Below are positions 29,734 to 39,153 of a stretch of DNA of 64,000 nt, piece after piece. Source of the DNA: Streptomyces endocoffeicus. Its GTDB lineage: Bacteria; Actinomycetota; Actinomycetes; Streptomycetales; Streptomycetaceae. The notes under the pieces are model-generated. The model searched no databases. It was not told the DNA's origin and saw only the letters and a list, made by a program, of their open reading frames with translations. The stretch's first letter is position 1; every line of letters starts with the position of its first letter. The stretch spans positions 279,782 to 343,781 of the forward strand of contig NZ_JAERRG010000010.1 of assembly GCF_016741935.1 (NCBI RefSeq). Reading direction: 5' to 3'. The translations under genes were made by a program, and so were the position numbers.

Positions 29734-30355
29734 TGGGGGCACAGACGAGCAGGTTCGCGGTGGTGAAGGGGCGTCGGCCGTGGAGTACGGTCGTCTACGG
29801 GGAATCGCGGAGCGGCTCGCCGAGCACGCCCCCGACCCGTTCCGGGGCTATGAGATCAGTGGTGACGAGATCGTCATGATGATGTCGACCTCGCGTCCGC
29901 ACGAGTTCATCGCTTTGCGTATCCGCCAGCAGCTTGACCGGAAAATCCCATCTTTTCTGGTCGCTCACACGGGCGGTGAGGTGGAAGATTCCTCTCTTGG
30001 GAAACTTCGGCGTCCTGATCTGATCGTCGTTCCCGACGCGGTGTTCGCCGAGAACACGATGGCGCCGTTCCATCCTCGAGATGTCGCTCTGGTCGCCGAG
30101 ATCGTCTCGCCGTCGAATCACTCCACCGATTATGTCGAGAAGATGCACGACTACCCGGCGATGGGTATCCCGCTCTATCTTCTCGTCGATCCACGGAAGG
30201 GCACGATCGCGGCCCTGTCCGATCCGGGGCCCGGGCTCGGCGGGGAGGGCTCCCGTTACCGCACCCGCAGTGATTACGCCTTTGGCGACGAGGTGACCAT
30301 TGGTGACTGGACACTCGCCGCCACGGATCTGCGGACCTATCCCGAGGACCGTTGA
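29723..30355 (+). CDS. Uma2-family nuclease-fold protein
   Basis: A 210-aa protein from ATG 29723. It has PDLIVVPDAVF and VALVAEIVSPSNHSTDYVEK, a PD-(D/E)xK-like core, then YLLVDPRKGTIAAL. This matches the Uma2/DUF820 family, which is widespread in actinomycetes and cyanobacteria and suspected to be an endonuclease. It overlaps the ATP-binding gene. The region from here to about 31480 is visibly less GC-rich than the surroundings. Confidence 0.88.
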   Translation: MRDDGGTDEQVRGGEGASAVEYGRLRGIAERLAEHAPDPFRGYEISGDEIVMMMSTSRPHEFIALRIRQQLDRKIPSFLVAHTGGEVEDSSLGKLRRPDLIVVPDAVFAENTMAPFHPRDVALVAEIVSPSNHSTDYVEKMHDYPAMGIPLYLLVDPRKGTIAALSDPGPGLGGEGSRYRTRSDYAFGDEVTIGDWTLAATDLRTYPEDR

Positions 30356-30403
30356 CCTGCTGACCGCCGTCGGCGGTCGGCAATCGCTCGCTCCACTCGG
30401 CGT

Positions 30404-30739
30404 TCAACCGATCTCGACGTGTGTCGCTGTCGACTGATCGAAGTAGGAGACACGCCAGGTCTCGTCGAGCTCATCTCGTAGGCGGCGAGCCAATCCATGT
30501 CCCCGTTCAAAGAAGCTTTGCTCTGCCTCTTCCGAAGCGAATCCGGAGGTTATCGGGTCATCCCGGTTGTAGGTTGCCTCGTACTCGTCCCCCCAGCGAT
30601 CCAGATCCTCGATGAGCTGTTTGCTGAGAAGAAGCGATTCGGGTGCTACGTTATCCAGCCCTTGTTCAGTCACGACCCATACGGGATGGCACTCGTAATC
30701 TACGGAAAGACGCACCGTATGCTTCGCTGTGAAATTCAC
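30404..30739 (-). CDS. Candidate immunity or orphan protein after RHS locus
   Basis: A 111-aa acidic protein if GTG 30739 (in a GTGA overlap with the DUF5958 stop) is the start; an ATG at 30763 and a GTG at 30775 are alternatives. It reads HTVRLSVDYECHPVWVVTEQ and has a helical acidic C-terminus. I do not recognise a family. Size, charge, low GC content and position after a polymorphic toxin gene suggest an immunity protein (inference). Confidence 0.65.
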   Translation of the reverse strand: MNFTAKHTVRLSVDYECHPVWVVTEQGLDNVAPESLLLSKQLIEDLDRWGDEYEATYNRDDPITSGFASEEAEQSFFERGHGLARRLRDELDETWRVSYFDQSTATHVEIG

Positions 30740-31119
30740 AGGTTGTGCCAGGCGTGATTGCATGCGCCGCGACACTCTGTTTCTCTTCGCCGCGTGTCAG
30801 CAACTGCGAACGTCGAGAGAAGAATGCGGAAGGACTTTATGTACTCGTTTGGTGGGAGATTGATGATCTTCCCCATCTGTTCGAGGATTGGTTCTCGGAC
30901 AATCAAGACAGCAGGGGTCATCGTCGGCTTCACCCCCGACTGCGCCAGGCCGTTTCGTCCATCCTCTGCTGTTGCGTGCGCCTGCATCGAATATCGAACC
31001 ACCTCCTTCAGCACAGCCCGCTGCTCGGCCTGGTCCAGCGAACCGAACCAATTCGCGGCCTCGTCCATGCCGCGTAGACCTTGGGCAACCTCATTGATCA
31101 TTCGCTCGGACTCATTCAT
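30736..31119 (-). CDS. DUF5958-family protein, candidate RHS immunity
   Basis: A 127-aa protein with NEVAQGLRGMDEAANWFGSL, then TPAVLIVREPILEQMGKIIN and ETECRGACNHAWHNL. I recall these as the DUF5958 family, whose function is unknown. ATG 31119 lies just five bases from the RHS stop, so the two are likely co-translated. It is a plausible immunity protein for the toxin domain, although DUF5958 proteins also occur elsewhere without a toxin. Confidence 0.78.
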   Translation of the reverse strand: MNESERMINEVAQGLRGMDEAANWFGSLDQAEQRAVLKEVVRYSMQAHATAEDGRNGLAQSGVKPTMTPAVLIVREPILEQMGKIINLPPNEYIKSFRILLSTFAVADTRRRETECRGACNHAWHNL

Positions 31120-31123
31120 GTGA

Positions 31124-34100
31124 TCACCCGCTCCCTGGCTCGAATACGACATACGGCTTATCCTTTTCCAGCTCTGCATAGTCTGGCCGGTTTGGATTAT
31201 AAGTCTGCCAGAAGTCTCGGCCGCGCCCACTGCCTTCACCGTCACCCGTTCCTCTTGGTAGAGAATTCTGGACGCTGTGTCGAGTCCTGGACGGGCCGGA
31301 TAGGATGTAATCCCAGTCAGATGCAGGGTTGGCTGTTCCTCCCGCGCGGCTTCCAACCACAATGATGGGCTGCCCTGCTTTGTCGGCAGCATTCTGAATT
31401 CGCCGAGCATCGTTCGGGCTTATGCCCGCCTCTGATGGCGTTCTAGATCCTGGACCACTCCACTTATCGCCGCACTCCGGTGCGAGGCCGAAGGGATCGG
31501 CCCACCTGTGGGGATTGCGGATGTAGGACGCCGGGTTGGGGGCGGGTGCGAGGCCCAGAGGATCAGGGGAGGCGTATCGCGCTGTTTCGGGGTCGTAGTG
31601 GCGGAAGTAGTTGTAGTGCAGCCCCGTTTCCGGGTCGGCGTATTGGCCCGGGAAGCGGAGGGGGCAGTCGGTTGATCCGGGTGGGGCGGGGAGGGGGGTG
31701 CCCCAGAGGGTGGTGCGGTGTTGCCAGGCCAGGGTGCCGTCGGGGGTGACCAGTTCGGTGGGGGTGCCGATGAGGTCGGTGATGATGGCGTAGAAGCGGG
31801 CGTCGTATTCCGATTGGGCAGTCGTCTCGGTCAGGCGGCGGAGAAGCGATGAAGCTTCCTCCACTGGCTCACGCGATGGGCGGTGCTCGGTCTGGGCTAT
31901 CGGGCGGTGGGTTCCTGGGGCGTAGTCCCAGGTTGTTGCCACGCCCTCCGGCGTGAGTTGTTCTGCCAGCCTCGTGCCGTCCCAGGCGAAGTCCACCGAT
32001 TCGGCGACCGTGCCGTTCTCGGCCAGGCGCTGCTTGGCCGTGCGACGGCCCAGTGGGTCGTACGTGTAGTGCCAGCGTTCGCCGTCCGGGGTTGTCGCGT
32101 CCGTCAGGCGGTCTTCGGCGTTCCAGGTGTAGGTCCAGGTGCGGGTCTGGCCGTTGAGGAGTTTGCGGGTGCGGCGGGTGAGGCGGCCCTGGGCGTCGTG
32201 TTCGTATAACGTGCGGCCCGCGCGGTGGATCACCGTGCCGGTGAACTCGCGGTCGCCGGGAGCCTCGTGGCCCGGGGCCGTGGCGTGCGTCAGGTTGCCC
32301 GCCGCGTCGTAGGCGTAGGTCTCGGTCCAGCCGTGGGCGTGGACCGCTGTTACGCGGCCGACCGGGTCCAGGTCGAAACGGCGGGTCCCGGACGTCAGCT
32401 CGCGGATCTCGGTGAGGTGGTCGTCCGGGCGGTAGGCGTACGCCCGGTGCTGGATGAGGGCGTTGGCCGGGCCGGTGACGGTCTGGCCCGTCATGCGGTC
32501 CAGGGCGTCCCACCCCTGGGTCAGGGTCACGTCGTCGCCGAAGGCGCGTGTCGTCTCGCGGCCCGCCGCGTCGTACCCGAAGTGCAGGGAGTTGCCGGCC
32601 GTGGTGAGGGACAGCGGCCGGCCGGCCGCGTCGTACGTCCACGCCGAGCGCAGACCGCTCGGGGTGATCCGCTCGGTGCGGTTGCCCGCCGCGTCGTACG
32701 CGTATGACGTCGTACGACCGCCCACCGTCTCCGTCCGGACCCGGCCCCGCCCGTCATACGTGCGGTTCAGCTCCGTGTCCGGGTTCGCCGCCCGCGTCAG
32801 GCGGCTCGCCGCGTCGTACGCGAACGTCGTCTCCGTGCCGTCCGCCGTGCGGGTGGCGACCGTGCGGCCCAGCGCGTCACGCGTGTAGGCCAGCGCTTCG
32901 CCCGCGCCGTTCTCCCGGGATATCAGGCGGCCTGCCGCATCGTGCCGGTAGCTGAGCGTGCGGCCGTTGAAGTCCGTTTCCGCGGTGACCCGCCCCGCCT
33001 CGTCGTACGTGTACGTCCACGTCAGGCCCTGCGGGTTCGTGATCCCGGTCAGGCGCAGCTCGGTGTCGTACGTGAAGGCGTACGTCGCCCCGTCCGGGTC
33101 GGTCCGCGTCGCCGGGAGGTCGAAGTGGGTGTGGGTGTGGCGGGTGGTGTTGCCCGCGGGGTCGGTGTGTTCGGCGAGGTTGCCCTCGGCGTCCCAGGCC
33201 CAGGTCTCGCGGCTGCCGTCCGGCCGGGTGCGCCAGGCGGGTTTGCCCTCGATGGTCCAGCCCTGGCGGGTGACATGGCCCAGGGGGTCGGTGACGCGGG
33301 TGATACGGCCATGGGTGCCCCGGCGGACGGTGGTCGTGTTGCCCAACGCGTCGGTGACCTCCACCGGCAGGCCCGCCGCATCGCACACCACGGTCACCGC
33401 ATGGCCCAGCGGATCGACGACCGAGGTCAGGTTCCCCGACTCGGCATAGGCGTAGTGCGTCTCCGCGCCCATCGGGTCCGTCGTCCGGACGCGGTTGCCC
33501 CGGTCGTCATAGGCGTGGCGCCACACCGCGCCGTCCGGTTCGCACACCTCCAGCGGCCGGCCGTCCCCGTCGTACCTGGCCGTGGCCGACGTGCCGTCCG
33601 GGCGGTCGACGCGTATGAGGTTGCCGGAGTCGTCGTACGCGTAACGCGTGGTGTGGCCCAGCGGGTCCGTCACCGACAGCGGCAGGCGGCGCGTCTCCGA
33701 GTCCCATTCGGTGCGGGTGGTGTGGCCCAGCGCGTCGGTGCGGGACACCGCCCGGTACGCCTCGTCGAAGACGTAGGTGATGCGGTGGCCGAGCGAGTCC
33801 GTGTAGACGGTGGTGCGGGACGCCTCGTCGTAGTGGAAGCGGCCGGTCATCATGTCGTCCGAGCCGATGGTGCGCAGCACCCGGCCCCGGTGGTCATAGA
33901 CGTACCCGAAGCTGGTGCCGTTGCGGTCGGTCCATGAGGTGATGCGGTGCTGGTCGTCGTAGGTGAACCGCATCGGCTCGGCGGCGGAGTTGAAGACCTC
34001 GGTCAGGTCGCCCGCGCCGTTGTAGCCGAAGGACACCAGCGTGGTGCCCCTCTCGGCGGCGCCGACGCCCAGGAGCCGCAGTCCGGTGATGCGCGCGAGC

Positions 34101-35602
34101 TCCGGATCGGTGTCGATCGCGATGCGATACCCGCCGGAGTGCGCCACCTCGCGCGGGGTGCCCTCCTCGTCGTAGGTGAACGTGATGGACCGGCCATTTC
34201 GGTCCTCGATCACCTCGAGGGGAGCTCATTGCCGTTGCCGCCCAGCGGAGTGAAGTGCAGCGTGCGGCCCCGCTCGGGAATCTCGATCCGCATCGTGCCG
34301 CCCGCCGCGCCGTCCCAGCGCAGCGGCCAGCGCGGGCCCCGCGCCGGATAAGTGTCCTCCCCGGGCGTCGGCACCCCGTAGCGCAGCACCATCCCGTCGG
34401 CCGTGACGAACACGATCCCGTCCGCGTCCAGCTCCAGCCGCTGGTCGAGCGTGGCCGCCCAGGTGCGGCCGAACCAGCCGCCGCAGGTGTGCCCGGAGAC
34501 GAAGGTGCGCTCCAGGACCAGGGGGAGCGCCCCGGGCAGGGACACATCCGTGGCCGGCAGGACCATCTCGCCGGTCGCGACGTCGACCGGGTCGTCCTCG
34601 CAGTCCCTGTCGTGGGTGTGCCGGTCGTGGGTACCCTCGCTGTCCGCCCGCCCGGACGCCTCGCCGTCCCGGCCCAGGACCTTCTTACGGGCCGCCAGCC
34701 GCTGGGCGGCGGTCTGGCCCGTCCGCAGCTCCTTGCGCAGCGCGCTCGCGCCGCCCGTGGCCAGGGCGAGCAGCAGCGACGGGGTGATCTCGCCCGCCGC
34801 GCGCAGCGGGTCCTTGGACCACATGTCCCAGTTCGTGACCGCCTTCGCGAACTCCTTGGGGTGCTGGGCCGCGTACGCCGCGCCGTCCACCATGCCGGCC
34901 AGCTGCATCGCGAAGCCCTGGGCGTCGCCCTTGAGGAGCGAGGCGGGGAGCTCGGCCATGCCCAGGATGCCGTAGTGGGCCTTCCACAGCCCGTCCTTGA
35001 GGCCGTCCCCGACCTTCTGCCAGTTGCTCGGCTTGTTCGGGGCCTTCTCCGCCGCCTTGTCGATCTTCTTCTTGGACGCGTCGACGACCAGCTGCAACTC
35101 CTCGATCAGCTTGTCCAGCCGACCGACACACCCCTCCATCGCGGCGATGCCCGGATCGGTCTCCGAAGGCTTCTCCGGCAGCTGCTCGTCGCCGCGCGTC
35201 ACCGCGTCGTTGTACGACTCGACCTTCTTGCCGTACGCCTTGGACGCCGCCCGCGCCGCGTCCGCGTCCTCGATGATCGGCTCACACCGCTTCTGCACCG
35301 ACCGCAGCTTGGTGGTACGCCGCCAGCGCACTCGCCGCATGGGTGAACTGGTCATGGCCCGAGGTCAGTTCCTTCGGCAGCCGGTCGACCGACTTCCGGA
35401 ACTCGTTCGCCCCCTTGCCCGACCAGTCCGCCAGCTCCAGCGGCCGCAGCTTGTCCTTGCCGTCCTGGAAGGCCCCCGCGTACGCGCGCAGCTCCAGCAC
35501 CAGGTCGTCGATGTCGTCCGGATTGCCGGGGATCAGATCCTTGGGCTTGGCGTCCTCCGGTATCCGTATCTGCGGTGGCCGCCCAGCGTCCGGATCGCCC
35601 AT
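31124..35602 (-). pseudogene. WXG-RHS polymorphic toxin, split by two frameshifts
   Basis: Three minus-strand reading frames form one protein of about 1,490 aa. ATG 35602 has GAAGGAG upstream. Its first part (to about 35310) carries ADWSGKG, a WXG100-like motif of type VII secretion substrates. The second frame (about 35310-34219) has LPGALPLVLERTFVSGHT of the DUF6531 region. The third (34213-31124) has many YDxxG RHS repeats and the core DPETGLHYNYFRHYDPETAR ending at DPFGLAP. Beyond that comes a toxin tip. The frame changes sit near 35309-35318 and at the GGGG run 34219-34222, where one more C on the minus strand would restore LPLEVIEDRNG. It is decayed or mis-sequenced. Confidence 0.85.
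31127..31480 (-). other. RHS toxin tip with nucleotidyltransferase-like motif
   Basis: The last ~115 residues after DPFGLAP include QPIIVVGSRAGGTANPASDW followed by DYIL. This fits the minimal nucleotidyltransferase signature G-S-x10-D-x-D. The base composition drops exactly at this junction, as expected of exchangeable toxin cassettes. A transferase toxin acting on nucleotide or tRNA substrates is an inference by analogy with MNT/MenT-like toxins. Confidence 0.6.
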
Positions 35603-35906
35603 CAGTTCTCCTTCGAGGGGGTCACCGGCTTTGGCCGGTGGGGAGCCGGTGGGGAATCGAAGGCCCCTTTGGAGGTCGGCCCGGTATAGCCGGGGCGGCC
35701 GGTTCACACGTATGTGTGAGGTTCGGGAGACCGATGCTGGACTTACCCACGATGCTTCTATATTCGCCCTGCAGCTGTGACCGCGAAGGTCCGTCGGTTC
35801 CCAGGCGCCGTGTGTGACCTCGCGCCGCACGTGGTGTGGTGACAGCACAGCGGTAGATCGAAATCCAGTGGGAACCCCCCTGAAGGAAGGCGAAGGAGGA
35901 CAGCTC
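35603..35906 (+). other. TnpB element left end and leader
   Basis: There is no gene here. Two hairpins are visible: CACCGGC/GCCGGTG at 35623-35640 with loop TTTG, and TCACAC/GTGTGA at 35704-35719 with loop GTAT. Both begin with TCAC or CAC, the same tetranucleotide that ends the right flank. Either may mark the left end of the IS200/IS605-type element. GAAGGAGGA at about 35892 is the tnpB ribosome site. Confidence 0.6.
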
Positions 35907-37127
35907 GTGATCCGCGCCTACAAGTTCCTCCTGCGTCCCACAGCCCGTCAGGCGGCTGCGCTGGGAGAGATGCTGCAAGACCACTGTTCGCTGTACAACG
36001 GGGCGTTGCAGGAGCGGCGGGAAGCCTGGCGGCATAGATCGAAGACGAGCATCAAATACGGGGACCAGTCGGCTCAGTTGAAGGAGATCCGGGCGTTCGA
36101 CCCTGAGCAGCAGGGCCGCTGGTCGTTCTCCTCCCAGCAGGCCACGCTTCGACGCCTGGACAACGCCTTCGCCGCCTTTTTCCGCCGTGTCAGGAACGGC
36201 GAGAAACCCGGTTACCCCCGCTTCAAGGGCGTGGGGCATTTCGACACTGTGGTCTTCCCCAAGAACGGGGACGGCTGCCGCTGGGACTCCACCCCGCACG
36301 ACCCGCACACCCGTGTGCGTCTCAAGGGGGTCGGGCACGTCCGGGTGCACCAGCACCGGCCGGTACAGGGCCGGGTGAAGACGATCAGCATCAAGCGTGA
36401 GGGTAAGCGTTGGTACGTCATCATGGCGTGCGACAAGATCCCCGCCGAGGTGCTGCCGCCCACCGGTACGGTCGTCGGCATCGACATGGGCACCGTTCAC
36501 TTGTTCACCACCTCGGACGGCGTGCACGAGCCGAACCCGAAGTTCCTCGACGACGCGGCCGAGGAGCTGGCCGCAGCCCAGCGGCACCTTGCGACCTTCC
36601 CGAGGCGGACTCGCCAACGCACTAAAAAGCACCGCGCTGCGGCTCGGAAGGTCGCCAAGCTTCATGCCAAGATCCGGCGGCGGCGACTCGATCACCACCA
36701 CAAGATCGCCCGCGCGCTGATCCGCCACTACGACGTCATCGCGCACGAGCGGCTGAACCTGACGGGCATGACGAAAGCGCCCGCACCCAAGCCCGACCCC
36801 CACCAGAACGGTGCGTTCCTCCCGAACGGCGCGGCAGCCAAGGCCGGGCTCAACAAGGGGATCCTCGACGCGGGCTGGGGGCAGTTCCTCGGAATCCTGG
36901 CGAACAAGGCTGAGAGTGCCGGTCGCTTGGTGATCCCGGTGGAGGCCCGCAACACCTCCCGCACGTGCCCGCCCTCTGCCGGAGGGTGTGGCCACGTGGC
37001 GAGGGAGAACCGCGTTACTCAAGCGAAGTTCCAGTGCAGAGCGTGCGGGTTCACGGCGAACGCGGACCATGTCGGCGCTCTGAACGTCCTCGATAGGGCC
37101 GGGCTGGTCCTCTGCGACGCTGCTTAG
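35907..37127 (+). CDS. tnpB: TnpB RNA-guided endonuclease
   Basis: The 406-aa protein from GTG 35907 has a RuvC-like nuclease: Asp in VVGIDMGTVHLFTTS, Glu in VIAHERLNLTGM, and Asp in TANADHVGALNVLD. A zinc ribbon lies between the last two (RTCPPSAGGCGHV, then FQCRACGF); its first Cys pair is spread to C-x6-C. The N-terminal part (RAYKFLLRPTARQAAALGEM) is typical. TnpB uses an RNA from the element right end to cut DNA beside a TAM. All catalytic residues are present. Confidence 0.93.
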   Translation: MIRAYKFLLRPTARQAAALGEMLQDHCSLYNGALQERREAWRHRSKTSIKYGDQSAQLKEIRAFDPEQQGRWSFSSQQATLRRLDNAFAAFFRRVRNGEKPGYPRFKGVGHFDTVVFPKNGDGCRWDSTPHDPHTRVRLKGVGHVRVHQHRPVQGRVKTISIKREGKRWYVIMACDKIPAEVLPPTGTVVGIDMGTVHLFTTSDGVHEPNPKFLDDAAEELAAAQRHLATFPRRTRQRTKKHRAAARKVAKLHAKIRRRRLDHHHKIARALIRHYDVIAHERLNLTGMTKAPAPKPDPHQNGAFLPNGAAAKAGLNKGILDAGWGQFLGILANKAESAGRLVIPVEARNTSRTCPPSAGGCGHVARENRVTQAKFQCRACGFTANADHVGALNVLDRAGLVLCDAA

Positions 37128-37172
37128 CCAGCGACGCAGGAAGCCCGCGCGTTTACGTGTGGGCGGAGTCAC
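37020..37172 (+). ncRNA. Predicted omega-RNA scaffold of TnpB
   Basis: By analogy with characterised TnpB systems, the guide RNA covers the tnpB 3' end and the element right end. The 37143-37164 stem, which tolerates two G-U pairs in RNA, could be its last hairpin. The guide would then start at 37173 (CAGGACTCGTCCCCG), which lies in the neighbouring gene. Boundaries are not certain. Confidence 0.35.
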
Positions 37173-37693
37173 CAGGACTCGTCCCCGTACTCACTCTGCA
37201 ATGTGCGCGCGAACTTCGACAGCGCCGTGTCCTCCGGGCGCTTCTCCATCTCCGGTGCGCCCACGTGCTCCCAGGACCACTTGCCGGCCGTGCCCGAGGG
37301 GAGCTTGGCCATGTTCTCGTCCGAGGGCCAGAAGTCCTTGATCCGCATCAGGTCCGCCAGCATGTACCCGGCTATCGCCTCGTACAGCCGCTCCACCACC
37401 GCGTCCGCGTGATCGGCCAGCTCGCCCATGCCGAAGCCCCACTCCTTGAGGAACCCCTTGCCCGATTCGAGGAGTTCGGGCGCGCCGCAGTGCTGGAGAT
37501 AGGACGTCAGCTTCTCCTGGCCGTTCTTCACGGCCCGGGCCCCGATGACCGACTCCTCCAGCGGGGCGATTAGGCCCTTCACCGAAGCGATCTCGATCTT
37601 GTAGCCGTCGGCACCCTCGTTGCCGCCGTACTTGCCGTGTTCGCCGCCCTCGCTGGGGGCGCGGTTCACATTCCGGGCATCAGGATCCGCCAC
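37169..37693 (-). CDS. Helical partner protein upstream of RHS toxin
   Basis: A 174-aa protein from GTG 37693 with GAGGAGG upstream. It is mainly helical (LADHADAVVERLYEAIAGYM) with EWGFGMGEL, and it lacks a signal peptide. Its position before a WXG-RHS gene suggests an ESX-type substrate or chaperone; the family is unknown to me. Its start overlaps the SseB gene by 14 bases. The stop TGA is formed at the TnpB element edge. Confidence 0.72.
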   Translation of the reverse strand: MADPDARNVNRAPSEGGEHGKYGGNEGADGYKIEIASVKGLIAPLEESVIGARAVKNGQEKLTSYLQHCGAPELLESGKGFLKEWGFGMGELADHADAVVERLYEAIAGYMLADLMRIKDFWPSDENMAKLPSGTAGKWSWEHVGAPEMEKRPEDTALSKFARTLQSEYGDESW

Positions 37694-38177
37694 GCTCGGC
37701 CCCCTCCTCGCGGCCGTCCGCTTCCTGGCCGTCTGCTTCCTGAGCTTCCGCTTCCTGAGCTTCCGCTTCCTGGGGCTCCGCTTCCTGGTGGGGCTCCGCT
37801 TCCTGGCCGTCCGCGTCGCGCAGCGTCCGCGCGTCCAGCAGGAAGGGGCGCTCGCCCAGCGGATCCACCAGCGCCCGTACGCCCTCGGGCAACAGGCCCA
37901 CCAGGTCCTCGACGGTCGTGGACGCCCATCCGCACGCCCCCGCGAAGCGGGCGAGCCCCTCGACCGAGGTGAAGACCGGTATGAGCGGGCCGTCTTCGGC
38001 GGTCTCCGAGACCAGGAAGCCCGGCTCCTCCGGACGCTGGAAGTACAGCCGCGCCTTCCGCAGCGCCGCCCACTTCTCCCGCTCCGGCATCCGCGCGGCG
38101 GTCTCCTGGCGGATGAGGTCCGCCAGCGTCGTTTTGCCAGCCTGAGCAGGCGGTCTGCTGTCCCCTCCGCCAAACAT
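37680..38177 (-). CDS. SseB-family protein with Glu/Ala repeat tail
   Basis: A 165-aa protein from ATG 38177. It has KARLYFQRPEEPGFLVSETA, then PLIPVFTSVEGLARFAGACG, the SseB N-terminal pattern. The C-terminal 45 residues are low-complexity (EAEPQEAEAQEAEAQEADGQ) encoded by 12-18-bp repeats. SseB-like proteins commonly accompany type VII or RHS loci in actinomycetes. It heads the minus-strand operon that leads into the toxin. Confidence 0.8.
   Translation of the reverse strand: MFGGGDSRPPAQAGKTTLADLIRQETAARMPEREKWAALRKARLYFQRPEEPGFLVSETAEDGPLIPVFTSVEGLARFAGACGWASTTVEDLVGLLPEGVRALVDPLGERPFLLDARTLRDADGQEAEPHQEAEPQEAEAQEAEAQEADGQEADGREEGAERGGS
37715..37815. repeat. CTTCCTGAGCTTCCG repeat in sseB-like gene
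   Basis: About six imperfect units of 12-15 bp (CTTCCTGAGCTTCCG, CTTCCTGGGGCTCCG) encode the Glu/Ala tail. The units are in frame, and changes in copy number would vary tail length without breaking the gene. Confidence 0.8.
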
Positions 38178-38267
38178 GAGGGCTATCTTCACACAGTTGA
38201 CCGACACTTTCGGTAACCGGCGCGCCGCTCCCCGCAGCCGGATCCCCGCGGCCGCCGCCCGTCCAGG

Positions 38268-39011
38268 TCAGGCGTCCGCCACCAGGAGCCGATAGCCGAC
38301 GTCGAGGGTGTCGAGTGCGAGCAGGTCGGTGTGGCGGTCATGCCATCGGCCAGTTGTGAGGTCGTCGGCGAGCATGGTCAGGCCGGGGGCGAGGGTGTCG
38401 TCTCCGGTCTGGGCGAGCATGGAGATTCCGGCGCGGACCCGCGGGTCGAGGTAGGCGTGGGGGCGGCGCCAGTACGCCGCGCCGAACCCGTCCGTGCAGT
38501 CGTGCGGGATGTGGACGGGCTCCTGACGCGCCCCGCCGAGCAGACTGGCCAGCCGGTCGGTCGGGATGGCGCGAGTGTCGTCGAAGGCGGCGGCCTGGGG
38601 GAGGTACTCGCGTACCAGCCAGAACCGCTCGCGGAAGATCCGCTGGTCCCAGGTCAGGACGACGATGCGACGGCGCGCGACCCGGCGGAGTTCGGCGATG
38701 CCGGCCGCGAGGTCACTCCAGTGATGGACGGTCAGCAGTGCCATGACGGCGTCGGCGGCGTTGTCGCGCAGCGGAAGGCGTTCGGCGACCGCGGCTACGG
38801 CGGGCGCTGACCGGGGTGGGCGCTGGGCAAGCATGACCTGGCTGGGCTCGACGGCGAGAACTGTCCGCGCCGGCTCGTAGGAACCGGTGCCCGCTCCTAC
38901 GTTGATCACGTCTGCGGCGTCCCCGAGAGCGGTGTGAATCCGCGCGGCGATCCGCGGATCCGGCTGCCGCGTCCGGCTGTACGTCGCGCCGAGCGTGTCA
39001 TAGATCGCCAT
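38268..39011 (-). CDS. Class I SAM-dependent methyltransferase
   Basis: A 247-aa protein with INVGAGTGSYEP (SAM motif I), LAVEPSQVMLAQ (acidic loop) and DAVMALLTVHHWSDL (motif IV). The substrate is unknown; the type is broad (UbiE/COQ5-like). It follows the ThuA gene on the same strand, separated by a terminator, so it likely has its own promoter. Confidence 0.88.
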   Translation of the reverse strand: MAIYDTLGATYSRTRQPDPRIAARIHTALGDAADVINVGAGTGSYEPARTVLAVEPSQVMLAQRPPRSAPAVAAVAERLPLRDNAADAVMALLTVHHWSDLAAGIAELRRVARRRIVVLTWDQRIFRERFWLVREYLPQAAAFDDTRAIPTDRLASLLGGARQEPVHIPHDCTDGFGAAYWRRPHAYLDPRVRAGISMLAQTGDDTLAPGLTMLADDLTTGRWHDRHTDLLALDTLDVGYRLLVADA

Positions 39012-39043
39012 GCCTTTGAACCTGCTCTCGGGAGAACGGAGAG

Positions 39044-39069
39044 GGCCGCCCCGGTTGTCCGGGGCGGCC
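39044..39069 (-). terminator. Hairpin downstream of thuA-like gene
   Basis: GGCCGCCCCGG and CCGGGGCGGCC pair around TTGT. It ends 13 bases after the TAG at 39082 that would be the stop of the frameshifted thuA extension. Confidence 0.85.
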
Positions 39070-39090
39070 TTCGCTGTGCCGCTACGGGGC

Positions 39091-39153
39091 CTGCTTCTGG
39101 ATCAGGGCGCCGAGCTTCTTGATCAGGGCGTCGAGCTTCTGGATCAGGGCGTC
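39091..39153. repeat. 21-bp tandem repeat, three copies
   Basis: CTTCTGGATCAGGGCGTCGAG repeats three times with one or two changes. On the minus strand, in a frame shifted from the thuA-like gene, it encodes LDALIQK-LDALIKK-LGALIQK heptads followed by a stop at 39082. Confidence 0.9.

Larger units (their letters stand above)
35626..37172 (+). mobile_element. IS605-like TnpB-only element
   Basis: The limits are inferred from a left hairpin after TCAC (35622-35625) and a right subterminal stem GCCCGCGCG-TTTA-CGTGTGGGC (37143-37164) followed by TCAC (37169-37172). A later left end near 35707 is possible. Excision at these points would rejoin the partner-gene stop to the RHS ribosome site. No TnpA is present, so movement would need one in trans. 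Confidence 0.6.

Noticed and set aside
28085..31119. Prophage or integrated plasmid
   Set aside because: No integrase, phage structural genes or att duplications are seen; the unusual region is better explained by toxin cassette exchange and the TnpB element.
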